From: Okeania hirsuta
GTDB lineage: Bacteria; Cyanobacteriota; Cyanobacteriia; Cyanobacteriales; Microcoleaceae
Reading direction: 5' to 3'
DNA length: 53,514 bases
Assembly: GCF_003838195.1 (NCBI RefSeq)
Contig: NZ_RCBY01000025.1
Span: 1 to 53,514, forward strand
Part shown: positions 1 to 8,912 of the stretch, piece by piece
Layout of the letters: every line of letters begins with the position of its first letter
How positions within the stretch are numbered: the stretch's first letter is position 1
Notes under the pieces: generated by a model
Told to the model about the DNA's origin: nothing
Databases searched by the model: none
Seen by the model: only the letters and a program-made list of their open reading frames with translations
Made by a program: the position numbers and the translations under genes

Positions 1-79
1 CCTCTTTCTTCTTCCTTCTTCCTTCTTCCTTCTTCCTTACCTTTGCTATACAAGACCAATGCTACCGGACATGATATAA
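1..79 (+). repeat. Right half of a short palindromic element (family F2), cut by window edge
   Basis: The stretch of CTTCCTT units, then CTTTGCTATACAAGACC and ending CCGGACATGATAT, is nearly identical to the right part of the complete F2 copy at 1426-1591. The left half lies outside the window. A second related end (TTCAACCGGATTTGATATTACT) follows at about 87-108, so two elements may abut here. No coding capacity. Confidence 0.7.
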
Positions 80-400
80 TAAGTATTCAACCGGATTTGA
101 TATTACTCCGTGTATAGTAAGTTACAAGGGTTTCTAGAAGAGGAAAAAAATTGATAATAGCAAGGAGTGAAAGATATAACAAAGAACGGGGAAAAATAAT
201 CAAACTGGAGAAGAGAATGACTTTTTTGTAGAGTCTTATATCAAATTCTGTTTAATCGGAATGATATAGTTTCTTTTATTATTATTAGTAAGGACTTTCC
301 GTTCCGAAAGCCCTGAAAATATTGACTCTTCTTCCTCAATATTTAATAATACTGAGGCTTTGTTGCACAAAGGAAGGAAATAGGGTAAAAATAGCAGTGC

Positions 401-1404
401 ATGACACGCAAAACCTACACCGAAGTAGATCTGAGTAACTCCAAGTCTAATTCCAAGTACCGGGTAAGCAACTGGTCTGAATATGATCCTTCCCTAAAGC
501 ACAGAGGGAGTCTGACATTTTGGCTCAGTCCTGAAGTAATAGAGCAGTGGGTAAACCAACAGAAAACAAGACCTAGGGGAGCATCGAATAGTTATAGTAA
601 TGTAGCTATTGAATTAATGGTCTCTGTGAGTAGCTTGTTTGGATTAGCAGGACGACAAACAGAAGGATTTGTCGAATCTATATTTAGTTTGATGGAACTA
701 GACTTACCTGTACCAGACCATAGCACTGTATCTCGTCTGATCAGGAAGTTAAACATTACTATACCAGTGATACCAAAGGCAGAAGGGACTCACGAGCGTA
801 GTAGATTCTACGAGAGTCAAAGTATATGGTGAAGGGGAATGGAAGACCAGGATTGACGGTGTAGGCAAACCTGTAAAATTGCGTAAACTACATCTAGGGG
901 TAAATGTTTGCGCAGCATTCCGAAGGAAAGCGACAGGAGAAATAATTGCTGCTGTAGTAACAACCAACGATGTTAGTGATGACCAAGTATTCTCTGACTT
1001 GCTTGATGGAGTTGAAGATGAAATAGTAAAAGTTTCGGGCGATGGAGCATACGACAAGTGCAAGTGCTATGAAAAAGCTAGTCACAAAGGAGCTAAAATC
1101 ACAATTCCGCCACGAAAAAATGCGGTGATTTGGCAGCATGGCAACTGTAGAGGTACTCCCCATCCTAGAGATAAAAACCTTAGACGCATTGGTATCTGTG
1201 GGCGAAAGAAGTGGAAAGGTGAAAGTGGCTAGCACAGGCGTTCTCGCTTCAGAAACTACAATGTTTAGACTCAAAGCTCTATTTGGAGGAAAGTTGAGAA
1301 GAGGATTATTTAACAACCAAGCGGTGGAGTTATTCATTCAATGCACTATACTTAACCCCATGATACATAATGGTAAGCTCGAAAGTTATCAAGTAGACAT
1401 CTAG
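401..1404 (+). pseudogene. Frameshifted IS5-family transposase
   Basis: Three reading frames together make one DDE transposase that aligns along its length with the copy at 38119-39085. Frame 1 (401 to about 790) holds the N-terminal region with the PVPDHSTVSRLIRKLN motif. Frame 2 (about 798-1232) resumes at VVDSTRVKVYGEGEW and carries the catalytic-core VTTNDVSDDQVFSDLLD and SGDGAYDK motifs. Frame 3 (up to 1404) carries the C-terminal TMFRLKALFGGKLRR segment. At least two frameshifts break it. An 8-residue run, VCAAFRRK, replaces a single Glu after LHLGVN and is encoded by the 21-nt repeat at 907-927. Confidence 0.9.
907..927 (+). repeat. 21-nt small dispersed repeat inserted in frame in the transposase
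   Basis: The 21 nt starting TTTGCGCAGCATTCC and ending GAAGGA are absent at this site in transposase copy 2, where VNEATGE reads through. The same 21 nt, base for base, are inserted at another position in copy 2 (38271-38291). Removing them from GTAAATG...AAGCG restores the expected V-N-E-A-T codons, so the net insertion is 7 codons. It resembles in size the very small dispersed repeats known from other filamentous cyanobacteria. Confidence 0.8.
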
Positions 1405-1425
1405 TCTCCCCCTCTTGTGGGAGTA

Positions 1426-1591
1426 ATATCATGTCCGTTTATATCGTTTGTGTAAACCCAAGGGTGAATATCTACAGGAAATGATGGTTTTTTCTTGCGA
1501 GGGTAGCCTTCTTTCCTCTTCCCTCTTTCTTCTTCCTTCTTCCTTCTTCCTTACCTTTGCTATACAAGACCGATGCTACCGGACATGATAT
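1426..1591 (+). repeat. F2 palindromic MITE nested in the IS
   Basis: It starts ATATCATGTCCG and ends CGGACATGATAT, a 12-bp perfect terminal inverted repeat over 166 bp. The interior holds GTAAACCCAAGGGTGAATAT and a CTTCCTT-rich tract. A second copy with the same interior order lies at 34441-34602 and a right half at 1-79. It interrupts the IS between the transposase stop and the right IS end, so it arrived after the IS. No open frame, therefore non-autonomous. Confidence 0.8.
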
Positions 1592-1648
1592 AATTTGTGA
1601 TTCCGGAACGGATCGCGGAGCGAATCGCAACTTTCATGCAACAAAGCC

Positions 1649-2064
1649 TAATACTAATGCTATCCAAATCTCATATTGCTTTCTCCTCCAAGAGCCATAG
1701 TTACTCTCAACTCTTTAGCAGAGTAAAAATATCTTTGATTCCTTCTGCTGTGTTTCCTCTAACTTTTTTGTATAGCAGAAGGAAGAAATAAGTAAGGAAA
1801 ATGTTGCGTTGTCTGAGTTTTAAGCTTTTGATATGTCAAATGTAGTAATGGCTACTGCTATAACTATTCATTTTTAACTCATGGTAAAATGTAGTGAAAT
1901 ATACAATTAACTATAACCCGAAAAGATATAATTGAACAAATAATTAATCACAATTTTTTAAAGGTACATCTACTACTACATCTACTACTAAAAGTGGTTA
2001 ATATTCCGGACAAAAAGCAGGGTGTAAAGAAAAATCAACAAGATGAAACACTTATGCAATTATA
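1649..2064. other. Intergenic stretch, no gene seen
   Basis: Runs from the IS end to mrdA. At 1776-1840 it carries part of an F3 repeat (TATAGCAGAAGGAAG, then TTGTCTGAGTTTTAAGC). A TACATCTACTAC direct repeat lies near 1970-1988. A 64-codon open frame at 1597-1791 overlaps the IS end and has no family resemblance, so I do not call it. Confidence 0.5.
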
Positions 2065-3984
2065 ATGACTCAAGATATTGGTTTATATTCTAAATCTCCT
2101 CACCTTGCCAGAAGTGCTGGGCAACAAATTGTATCGAAACGTAGTCGCTTGGTGCAAGCATTCACAATGATGCTACTGATCACTAGCTTAATTGGCATCA
2201 ATGCTTATCGTGTAGTACAACTACAATTAGTTCAGGGAAAGTATAACCGGGAACGTGCAGAAAACAACCGCATTCGTCTAGTTCCAGTGGCAGCGAGTCG
2301 TGGTACAATTTATGACCGCAAAGGTAAAATCTTAGCGGGTAATAAGCTGTCTCGCTCCGTATATTTGTGGCCTCAAGAATACTCAGCTGCAGAGTGGTCA
2401 GAACTTGCAACCGAATTAAGTTCAATTTTAGACATTTCCGCTAGCGATATTATCAACAAATTAGAAGAAGTTGGCTATGATTCACCCCTAGGAGTTAGAA
2501 TCTTTTCTAATCTCGATCCCACTACCTTCATAGCATTAGCAGAAAAAACTGGTGAAACACGAGGACTAGAAGTGCGTACTGAAAATATTCGCTACTATCC
2601 TAATGGCAGTTTAGCAGCTCATCTGATTGGATATACTGGCGAAGCAACCAAAGAAGAATTGATATCTAACCCCAAATACCCAATGGGAATGATTGTTGGT
2701 AAAATGGGGATAGAAAGTTCCGCAAACTCTAAATTGGAGGGAGTTTGGGGTAATCGTTTGATTGAAGTTGACGCTAAAGGTAACAAAATCCAGGAACTGG
2801 GAGCCAAAAATCCGACATCAGGCAAATCAGTCAAATTAACCTTAGATATCGATATTCAAAAAGCAGCAGAAAAAGCACTAGGAAACCGTCGGGGTGTGGC
2901 AGTTGCCATCAATCCCAAAACAGGGGAAATCTTAGCAATGGCAAGCAGACCTACATTTGACCCTAGTCTATTTACTGGTAAGATGACAACCTCAGAATGG
3001 CAACGTCTGCAAGGTGCAAGTAAGCCCTTTTTGAATCGTGCGCTCCAGGGTTATCCGCCAGGAAGTACTTTCAAAACAGTTGCTTCTGTTGCAGCACTCC
3101 AGTCTGGTAAGTATTCTCCTAACTCTAGAGTGAGAACTTATAATGCTGTCACTATTGGTGGCATCACTTTTAACGAACATAGTGGAGGTTATGGGTTAAT
3201 TGGTTTTAGGGATGCTTTAGCTTACAGTAGCAATACATTTTTCTATCAAATGGCTGTGAATATTGGCCCGGAAGTAATTTCTAAGTGGGGGCGAGAGTTA
3301 GGTATTGGTGGCAGTATTGACTTAAAACTATTGGGGATAGATGGTAATCATGGTCAAATTCCCACTCCTAAAGAAAAAGAAGAGATTTATGGAGAACCTT
3401 GGCATATTGCTGATATTGTGACTATGGGTATAGGTCAAGGTTTGGTGTTGGTAACTCCTTTAGAATCATCAGTGATGGTCAGCACGATCGCTAATGATTC
3501 TAAAGGAGTTACCAACACCAAACCTTGGCATATTGCTGATATTGTGACTATGGGTATAGGTCAAGGTTTGGTGTTGGTAACTCCTTTAGAATCATCAGTG
3601 ATGGTCAGCACGATCGCTAATGGTGGGTATCGAGTAAAGCCTCATTTATTGGCATCTCAAACTGGCACTGCAGCTACTAAATCAATTAAAACTGGTCTAA
3701 AACCTTCAACTATTAATACAGTGCGCGAAGGATTAATTGATGTGGTGAGGAAGGGTACTGGTCGGAGTTTGAATGATGGTACTATTCCATTATCTGGAGG
3801 AAAGACTGGCACGGTGGAACTTCCTGGGCAGGCAGATAATGCGATGTATATTGGGTTTGCACCTGCTTATAATCCTGAAATCGCTGTAGCAATTGCAGTT
3901 GAGGAGGGTGGTTACGGTTCGGTAGGTGCGACACCAATTGCTAAAGCTATTTTTGATACTTATTTTGCTAATAAAGGAAAATAG
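2065..3984 (+). CDS. mrdA: Penicillin-binding protein 2, class B transpeptidase, with an internal 42-residue duplication
   Basis: Cross-links peptidoglycan stems in the periplasm for cell elongation. One membrane anchor lies at about residues 29-53. The PBP dimerisation region follows, then the transpeptidase domain with PPGSTFK (S334, K337), SSN (388-390) and KTG (580-582). Those three motifs define the family and the active-site Ser is S334. The protein is 639 residues. Residues from about PWHIADIVTMGIGQG (445) to VSTIAN occur twice, joined by DSKGVTNTK, which adds exactly 42 residues between the SxN and KTG motifs; without it the length would be about 597, usual for the family. The duplicated block holds the conserved GIGQG loop, so folding could be affected, although the frame stays open. 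It stands alone, with repeats on both sides. Confidence 0.93.
   Translation: MTQDIGLYSKSPHLARSAGQQIVSKRSRLVQAFTMMLLITSLIGINAYRVVQLQLVQGKYNRERAENNRIRLVPVAASRGTIYDRKGKILAGNKLSRSVYLWPQEYSAAEWSELATELSSILDISASDIINKLEEVGYDSPLGVRIFSNLDPTTFIALAEKTGETRGLEVRTENIRYYPNGSLAAHLIGYTGEATKEELISNPKYPMGMIVGKMGIESSANSKLEGVWGNRLIEVDAKGNKIQELGAKNPTSGKSVKLTLDIDIQKAAEKALGNRRGVAVAINPKTGEILAMASRPTFDPSLFTGKMTTSEWQRLQGASKPFLNRALQGYPPGSTFKTVASVAALQSGKYSPNSRVRTYNAVTIGGITFNEHSGGYGLIGFRDALAYSSNTFFYQMAVNIGPEVISKWGRELGIGGSIDLKLLGIDGNHGQIPTPKEKEEIYGEPWHIADIVTMGIGQGLVLVTPLESSVMVSTIANDSKGVTNTKPWHIADIVTMGIGQGLVLVTPLESSVMVSTIANGGYRVKPHLLASQTGTAATKSIKTGLKPSTINTVREGLIDVVRKGTGRSLNDGTIPLSGGKTGTVELPGQADNAMYIGFAPAYNPEIAVAIAVEEGGYGSVGATPIAKAIFDTYFANKGK
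3395..3622 (+). repeat. 102-bp direct duplication around an inverted segment inside mrdA
   Basis: 3395-3496 and 3521-3622 are identical 102-bp direct copies, offset by 126 bp. The join, 3494-3527, is a perfect 34-bp reverse complement of 3436-3469 inside copy 1. Direct-inverted-direct order with 3-7 bp of shared sequence at the junctions is what a double template switch in replication leaves. The net gain is 126 bp, which keeps the frame. Confidence 0.9.
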
Positions 3985-4097
3985 TATAGCAGAAGGAAGA
4001 AGGAAGAGGGAAGAGGGAAGAAGGAAGAGGGAAAAATTTTACCTTGTCTGAGTTTTCAGCTTTTGATCTGTCCGTCCTCTTTCCTTAGACTCCTATA
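3985..4097 (+). repeat. F3 short repeat directly after the mrdA stop codon
   Basis: Starts TATAGCAGAAGGAAG immediately after the TAG stop and ends TTCCTTAGACTCCTATA. The interior is TTTTACCTTGTCTGAGTTTT followed by CAGCTTTTGATCTGTCC. The same order occurs at 7258-7352 (reverse), 42491-42602 and partly at 1776-1840. The ends are imperfect inverted repeats (TATAGCAG / CTGCTATA in the better copies). Confidence 0.65.
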
Positions 4098-4102
4098 GTA
4101 TT

Positions 4103-4325
4103 ATGTCCGGCTAAATAGACATAGGCGTGATAATCAAAAATCAAAAAATTATCAATTATTTCTCCCTGTTCCCTGTTCCCTTATAACTAAATTATTGTTT
4201 TAACCAAAAGACGTAGTGCTTTTTTTATGAAAAAAAATTCTTCATTCTTCCTTCTCTGCTGACTTCTGACTCCTGACTCCTGAATCCTCCGTCGCTTTTT
4301 ATAAGTATTCAACCGGACATGATAT
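4103..4325 (+). repeat. F1-like palindromic element, degenerate
   Basis: The left end ATGTCCGG (4103-4110) and right end CCGGACATGATAT (4313-4325) match the termini of the F1 copies at 20854-20981 and 42724-42854. The CTGACTCCTGAATCCTCCGTCG tract before the right end is shared too. It is longer than the others (about 220 bp), so it may be a composite. It lies just upstream of the hydroxylase/dehydrogenase gene. Confidence 0.55.
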
Positions 4326-4409
4326 AACTTTAAGACTTCCTATCAGAAAAGCAATACTTCTAATGTTAATTTAAAGTATATTTATATAACATATTTGATA
4401 GTGAGGTTT

Positions 4410-5639
4410 ATGGAGTTTTATCTGGTCAACCCTTGGATAGCCAACATTTGTTGGATCCTGGGTTCTATATTATTTGTGGAACTGGTGCGAGATACTTATC
4501 ATGTGGTTTCTCATATTTGGTCTCCTTTGTATAAATGGCACGGTTGGCATCATCGTGTTTTCCGCCCAGACTTGACTCCTGTCAGTACAGAGGTTTATCA
4601 AAAAGCTACTTGGTATCACGATGTCCCAGAATCTCTGGTAATGTTGACTTTTAGTCTGTTACTCTGGGCACTAACTTTTGTTTGGATACCTTCTTATCAT
4701 TGGGCTACTTTAGCAGGTTCTGTTTATACTTTAAGTTTCTTGCTTCCGGCGATCGCTCGTGGTATTGGTATTCCTCATGCTGACCAACTTACAGACCTCA
4801 ATCATCTTCCTGGTGCATTCTCAGAGCCTCCCACTTATTGGTTTGTTAACCGTTCTTATCATTGGCGACACCACTTCGATAATCAAAATGCTTATTTTTG
4901 CGGTACTCTGAGTCTGGTAGATAAACTTATGGGTACAGCTCTTTCTCTCAAAGGTAAAACTATTGCTGTTACAGGTGCTTCTGGCAGTTTAGGGCGATCG
5001 CTTCTCCTACATCTTCACAAAGCAGGGGCAAAAGTAATTGCTCTTACCTCTGGGAATCAAACTATTACTATAAATATAGATGGTAAAGACTTAAAAGTAA
5101 GTACCATAAATTGGCAAGTAAGTCAAGAAAATAATTTAGCAGATTTATTTAAAAAAGTAGATATTTTAGTATTAAATCATGGCATTAACGTACATGGAGA
5201 AAAGACAGCAGAAGCGATCGCTAAATCTTATGAAATTAATACTTTTTCTAGTTGGCGAATGTTAGAAATCTTCCTCAAAACTGTGAGAACAAATTCTGAT
5301 ATTGCCTGTAAAGAAGTCTGGGTTAACACATCAGAAGCAGAAGTTTCTCCAGCTTTTAGTCCTCTATATGAACTCACAAAAAGAACCCTTGGAGATTTAG
5401 TTACTTTAAGAAAATTAGATGCTCCCTGTGTCATTCGGAAATTAATATTAGGTCCGTTTAAAAGTAATCTTAATCCCATTGGAATAATGTCTGCTGATTG
5501 GGTGGCAAAACAGATAGTAAAATTAGCAAAAGCAGATGTTAGAACAATTATTGTCACAATTAATCCTTTGACTTTTGTAGCAATTCCTATCAAAGAATTT
5601 TTAGTTTCTACTTACTTTAAATTATTTACTTCTAAATAG
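4410..5639 (+). CDS. Bifunctional fatty acid hydroxylase-like / short-chain dehydrogenase fusion protein
   Basis: The N-terminal half (about 1-185) is a membrane fatty-acid-hydroxylase (sterol desaturase) type domain. It has several hydrophobic segments and the iron-binding His clusters WHGWHH, a distal YHWRHH and intervening His residues. The C-terminal half (about 187-400) is a short-chain dehydrogenase domain with the nucleotide-binding GASGSLGRSLL and the LNHGIN motif. This domain pair is a known protein family, usually about 400 residues, matching the 409 here. The substrate is unknown; a lipid is likely. I start at ATG 4410, preceded by GTGAGG; the TTG five codons upstream lacks a clear ribosome site. 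No operon partner. Confidence 0.8.
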   Translation: MEFYLVNPWIANICWILGSILFVELVRDTYHVVSHIWSPLYKWHGWHHRVFRPDLTPVSTEVYQKATWYHDVPESLVMLTFSLLLWALTFVWIPSYHWATLAGSVYTLSFLLPAIARGIGIPHADQLTDLNHLPGAFSEPPTYWFVNRSYHWRHHFDNQNAYFCGTLSLVDKLMGTALSLKGKTIAVTGASGSLGRSLLLHLHKAGAKVIALTSGNQTITINIDGKDLKVSTINWQVSQENNLADLFKKVDILVLNHGINVHGEKTAEAIAKSYEINTFSSWRMLEIFLKTVRTNSDIACKEVWVNTSEAEVSPAFSPLYELTKRTLGDLVTLRKLDAPCVIRKLILGPFKSNLNPIGIMSADWVAKQIVKLAKADVRTIIVTINPLTFVAIPIKEFLVSTYFKLFTSK

Positions 5640-5721
5640 GGTTTGCTGAATAAAGTATTTTGGTAGGGGGTGGGTTGTCTCCTGACTCCTCCTCTGACCA
5701 AAAGACTTCCATAAGCGAACC

Positions 5722-6120
5722 CTACTCAAACTTGCCGCTTTTTCTGTATAAAAAACTCCTTACTGCAAGAGATAAACCATAAATCCTAAGACGAGCAGCA
5801 TTCACAGAATTAGGATCGTGAGCATCAAACGCCTCCACTGCACCCAAAGAATCCGGTTGCCTACCGATATCAAAAGATAGTTTCTCCGTTTCTTCAAAAG
5901 AAAGCGACCGACCTATGGTTATCGTTGCTAAATCCAACCAAGGGGAAGTTTCTTCACTCCATTCTACTTCTTGGGTAAAAATCTTAGTTTTATCCCCTTG
6001 AATATCTTCATGCAAGCGTAATTGGAGATGATAGATAATAGGTTTTTGGGAAAGTTTCTCAACATATTCCTTGCGGAGATAATCAATAGGTCTGGTCTCA
6101 TCAGGAAGGCGATTTTGCAA
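5722..6120 (-). pseudogene. C-terminal fragment of a catalase-like haem protein
   Basis: The 132-codon frame resembles the C-terminal part of the small catalase-related (SrpA-like) family: EVEWSEETSPWLDLATITIGR, then DAHDPNSVNAARLRIYGLS. The full family is roughly 300 residues or more and the N-terminal haem-pocket region is missing. Upstream in frame are two TAA stops, and the only start is a TTG with no ribosome site. I read it as a truncated remnant. The family assignment rests on motif memory only, so it is moderate. Confidence 0.45.
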
Positions 6121-6312
6121 CCAAATTTATTAAGACCCGCTTTTTTTACTGAGAGCTGACAGCTAATAGCTGAATGCTTACGCTAACCTAGTGCAGGATG
6201 GCAGAAATAACTAACCAGTTACAAAATCCTAAAACAATTACAGATCAAAAATGATTGACTTTTAAATGCATGACTTTTAACTTCCGGGTAGCGACACTAA
6301 TCTCTGTTTTTC

Positions 6313-6903
6313 TTAACCATCATTAATCCCATCATCCATCTGAGATAACATTGTCTGTATTTCAATATTCGACTCCTCAACTTCCATTTCTATCGAATCA
6401 AAAGTTGGCTGTACAACGAAAGGTAAAGATGCTCCTATCAATCCTCTTTTAATCCTTTCTGGAGTCTCTGAAAATAAAACAAATAAAGGATAAATTTCCT
6501 CAGCTTCTTGAGAATAAATGTGTTTATAACCTTGAGGCATTACCCATTCATATTCCTTATCTAATAAAATCTGAGTTTGTCGCCAACGACTAAGTAGATC
6601 GGAAAAGTCTTCCTGGGGTCTATAAATAAAAATAAAAATTTCTGCTCCTGTCTTAACCTTCCACTCAGGGTCGCACATAAAAATTCCTAGATCGCAAGGC
6701 AAATTAACAGTTTTTCCTGACTCATTACCATGTTTTCGTAAACTAATAATAGGTAGAGGAATCACAATTAAACTATCTTCTGGACGACGCATACTGGGAA
6801 GCATTTCTAAGTATGGTCTATGTTGTTTAAGTAGTGCAATTGTTGCTTGTGAATTACTATATTCTGCTAGTAGTGCTTCGTAATCTGATTTTTTTATAAC
6901 CAT
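6313..6903 (-). CDS. Hypothetical protein, 196 residues
   Basis: I do not recognise the family. It starts MVIKKSDYEALLAEY and has no signal peptide or membrane segment. It looks like a soluble mixed alpha/beta protein with an acidic C-terminal tail (about 170-196, rich in Glu, Asp and Met). A central stretch of beta character (DSLIVIPLPIISL, then IFIFIYRPQEDF) and a Trp-rich helix (LSRWRQTQILL) are the most distinctive parts. It is flanked by repeat-bearing intergenic DNA, so it is probably a single-gene transcript. Length and codon use look like a real gene. Confidence 0.6.
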   Translation of the reverse strand: MVIKKSDYEALLAEYSNSQATIALLKQHRPYLEMLPSMRRPEDSLIVIPLPIISLRKHGNESGKTVNLPCDLGIFMCDPEWKVKTGAEIFIFIYRPQEDFSDLLSRWRQTQILLDKEYEWVMPQGYKHIYSQEAEEIYPLFVLFSETPERIKRGLIGASLPFVVQPTFDSIEMEVEESNIEIQTMLSQMDDGINDG

Positions 6904-7155
6904 AATAATTTTAATTTTTTCTTATATTTAACTTATAATTTTCTACTATTTCAAATAGGGAATAGGGAGTAGGGAGTAGGGAACAATAGGAAAAAAATTT
7001 TCCTGTCTAAGGTTTATCATCAGCATAAGTCCTAACCAACTCGTTCTTTGCTATATAAAATTTGGATAGGAACAGGGAATACAACTTGTTAGGGACTAGC
7101 AAAAAAATAGACTACCAGCTAATCTATAGAGTAGAGATTGCTTCGGCTAGCTTAA

Positions 7156-7257
7156 CTATTCCCGATTGAGGTTGAGTTTAATATCATCGCCTCGCAATGA
7201 CAGCCACGAGCCTTTTTCTACACCAATAATTGGTACTTTATTAAGTTGCAAATCCCT
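7156..7257 (-). pseudogene. Possible C-terminal gene remnant, 33 codons
   Basis: On the minus strand a frame reads DLQLNKVPIIGVEKGSWL and then LRGDDIKLNLNRE before a TAG at 7158-7156. The pattern VPIIGVEKGSWL could be the end of a peptidase E-like or related enzyme, but that is a guess. The frame has no start; its upstream side is occupied exactly by the F3 repeat that begins at 7258. That suggests a gene truncated near or by the repeat. Confidence 0.25.
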
Positions 7258-7352
7258 TATAGCAGTCAAAGGAAAGGTTAGGACAGTTCAAAAGTTTAAA
7301 ACTCAGACAACGTAATACTTTTCCTTCTTCCTTCTTCCTTCTTCCTTCTTCA
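7258..7352 (-). repeat. F3 short repeat, reverse orientation
   Basis: Reads TTATAGCAGTCAAAGGAAAGG at the left and AAACTCAGACAACGTAATAC with a CTTCCTT tract at the right. It is the reverse complement of the F3 arrangement at 3985-4097 and 42491-42602. It ends just beyond the 3' end of pilC, so it may form the end of the pilC message. Confidence 0.6.
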
Positions 7353-7359
7353 ATTCACT

Positions 7360-8493
7360 CTACAAATCTTCAAATACCTTAAACATAGGTAAATACATAG
7401 AAAGCAAAATCGCACCAACCATCGCACCAATAACAACAATCATTAAAGGTTCCAACATACTTGTCAAAGATTTTACGGCTTCCTCAACTTCTTGTTCATA
7501 AAAAGCTCCCACCTTCATCAACATCGCATCCAACTCACCAGTTTCCTCTCCAATAGCCATCATTTGAACTGCTAAAGAAGGAAAAACTTTCTTTTCTTGC
7601 AGAGCTAAACTAATCATTCCCCCACTTTGAATTTCTTGCCTTGCATACTCAACAGACTCAGCGATCGCCGCATTTCCTGCCACATTTCTCACAATTTCTA
7701 GAGACTTCAACATTGGTACACCGGAGCGAGTCAAAGTACCAAAAATCATACAAAAACGAGCCACTGCCGACTTTTCAATAATATCTCCAAAAATAGGAAG
7801 TTTCAGAAATATTTTGTCAAAAAATAGCCTACCTTGGTCTGTTTTATAAACCATTGTATAAACAACGTAAATAAAAATAATTGTGCCTATTGCCGTTACT
7901 TGAGGAATAGGAGGCCAAGTTCTACAAAAAGCACTAATACCTAACATAAAAACAGTAAAAGCAGGCAACTCAGTACCAATTTCTTCAAAAATTTTGGCAA
8001 AGGTTGGTAATAGAAAAGTCGTCATACCAAAAAATACTGCCAAAGCAATAAACATAACAGTTTTTGGATAAGACATAGCAGACTTAATTTCACTCAAAGT
8101 CTTAGCATTTTTCTCCAACATTACTGCCAAACGCTCAAGCACTTCATCAAGGACACCACCCACCTCTCCAGCAGCCACCATACTCAGAAATAATTCATCA
8201 AAACAAGCAGGATGTTTCCTCATTGCTTCTGACAATTCAGTGCCTTCTTCTACCTCTGCACTAATCATTTTTAGAGCATATTTAATCTTATAATTAGAGC
8301 TTTGTTCTTGTAATACTTTAAGACACCTGACCATCGGCACACCTGCATTAAACATCGCAGCAAATTGACGTGCAAAAACAGCTAAGTCCTTAACAGTAAT
8401 CGTAGCAAGGGCGACGTTTAATTTTTCTTCAAATGCTTTTAATTGTTCCTCTAATCCACCTTTAGATTTTTTCCTGGCTAAATTGCTAGTCAT
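7360..8493 (-). CDS. pilC: Type IV pilus inner-membrane platform protein PilC
   Basis: Inner-membrane core of the type IV pilus motor; PilB and PilT act on it to add or remove pilin. Two T2SF (GspF) domains are visible. The first is at about 38-165 with FARQFAAMFNAGVPMVRCL and GEVGGVLDEVLERLA. The second is at about 240-365 with FCMIFGTLTRSGVPMLKSLEI and IGEETGELDAML. Hydrophobic segments lie near 145-170, 195-215 and 345-368. Length 377 is slightly short of the usual 400 at the N-terminus, which here is Lys-rich. It is third in the minus-strand order pilB-pilT-pilC, 419 bp after pilT. Confidence 0.95.
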   Translation of the reverse strand: MTSNLARKKSKGGLEEQLKAFEEKLNVALATITVKDLAVFARQFAAMFNAGVPMVRCLKVLQEQSSNYKIKYALKMISAEVEEGTELSEAMRKHPACFDELFLSMVAAGEVGGVLDEVLERLAVMLEKNAKTLSEIKSAMSYPKTVMFIALAVFFGMTTFLLPTFAKIFEEIGTELPAFTVFMLGISAFCRTWPPIPQVTAIGTIIFIYVVYTMVYKTDQGRLFFDKIFLKLPIFGDIIEKSAVARFCMIFGTLTRSGVPMLKSLEIVRNVAGNAAIAESVEYARQEIQSGGMISLALQEKKVFPSLAVQMMAIGEETGELDAMLMKVGAFYEQEVEEAVKSLTSMLEPLMIVVIGAMVGAILLSMYLPMFKVFEDL

Positions 8494-8912
8494 AGTTTAT
8501 TTTCCTCATTTTTTTAATCTTTAATAAACAACTATTTGCTTAGGTGGCGTGATTTTAAATTGCTTTTGAAAAAGTTTTTAATTATCATTAGCTTTACTCT
8601 GTTTCCAAATCAGACCTTAAGCGAAAAAACCTCTTTGATCAAAATAATTGGGTCGCGCAACCCTGCCTTTTAAGGCGAAATGTTTTCGGAGGCTTACTCA
8701 AATCCCCTACTTCCCCTCCTGGGAGGGGTTAGGGGTGGGTTAACTTCTGACTTCTGACTTCGTTAACTATCACCTACCACCTCTCAAGAAGTTTGTTTTT
8801 CATACGATTGTCAAAAGTACTTTACTCAGTAGAATGGAGAAAGGAAGATTGTATGAAGTTCTTCTAATACTCCTCACTCCTCTACTACCGACAACCGATC
8901 GCCCAATAATAT
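8494..8912. other. pilT-pilC intergenic region with short repeats
   Basis: No gene. 8639-8673 (TCAAAATAATTGGGT, then ACCCTGCCTTTTAA) recurs at 49140-49174 with a GGGT/ACCC fold. At about 8709-8735 lies the palindromic CCCCTCCTGGGAGGGG unit, which also occurs near 30048 and 35675. A TTCTGACTTCTGACTTCG tandem run follows. A pilC-specific promoter may lie here, but I cannot identify one. Confidence 0.5.

Larger units (their letters stand above)
356..1648 (+). mobile_element. IS5-family (IS903-type) insertion sequence, decayed, copy 1
   Basis: The ends are inverted: GGCTTTGTTGCAC at 356 and its complement CATGCAACAAAGCC ending at 1648. The flanks read TAATACTGA (347-355) and TAATACTAA (1649-1657), a 9-bp target duplication with one mismatch. 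The GGCTTTGTTG tip and 9-bp duplication are typical of the IS903 group of IS5. The body is about 200 bp longer than copy 2 (38067-39161) because an F2 repeat sits between the transposase stop and the right end. The transposase is frameshifted, so the copy is not autonomous. Confidence 0.85.

Noticed and set aside
1597-1791. 64-codon open frame after the IS
   Set aside because: It begins inside the IS right end and a repeat, has no ribosome site and no family resemblance.
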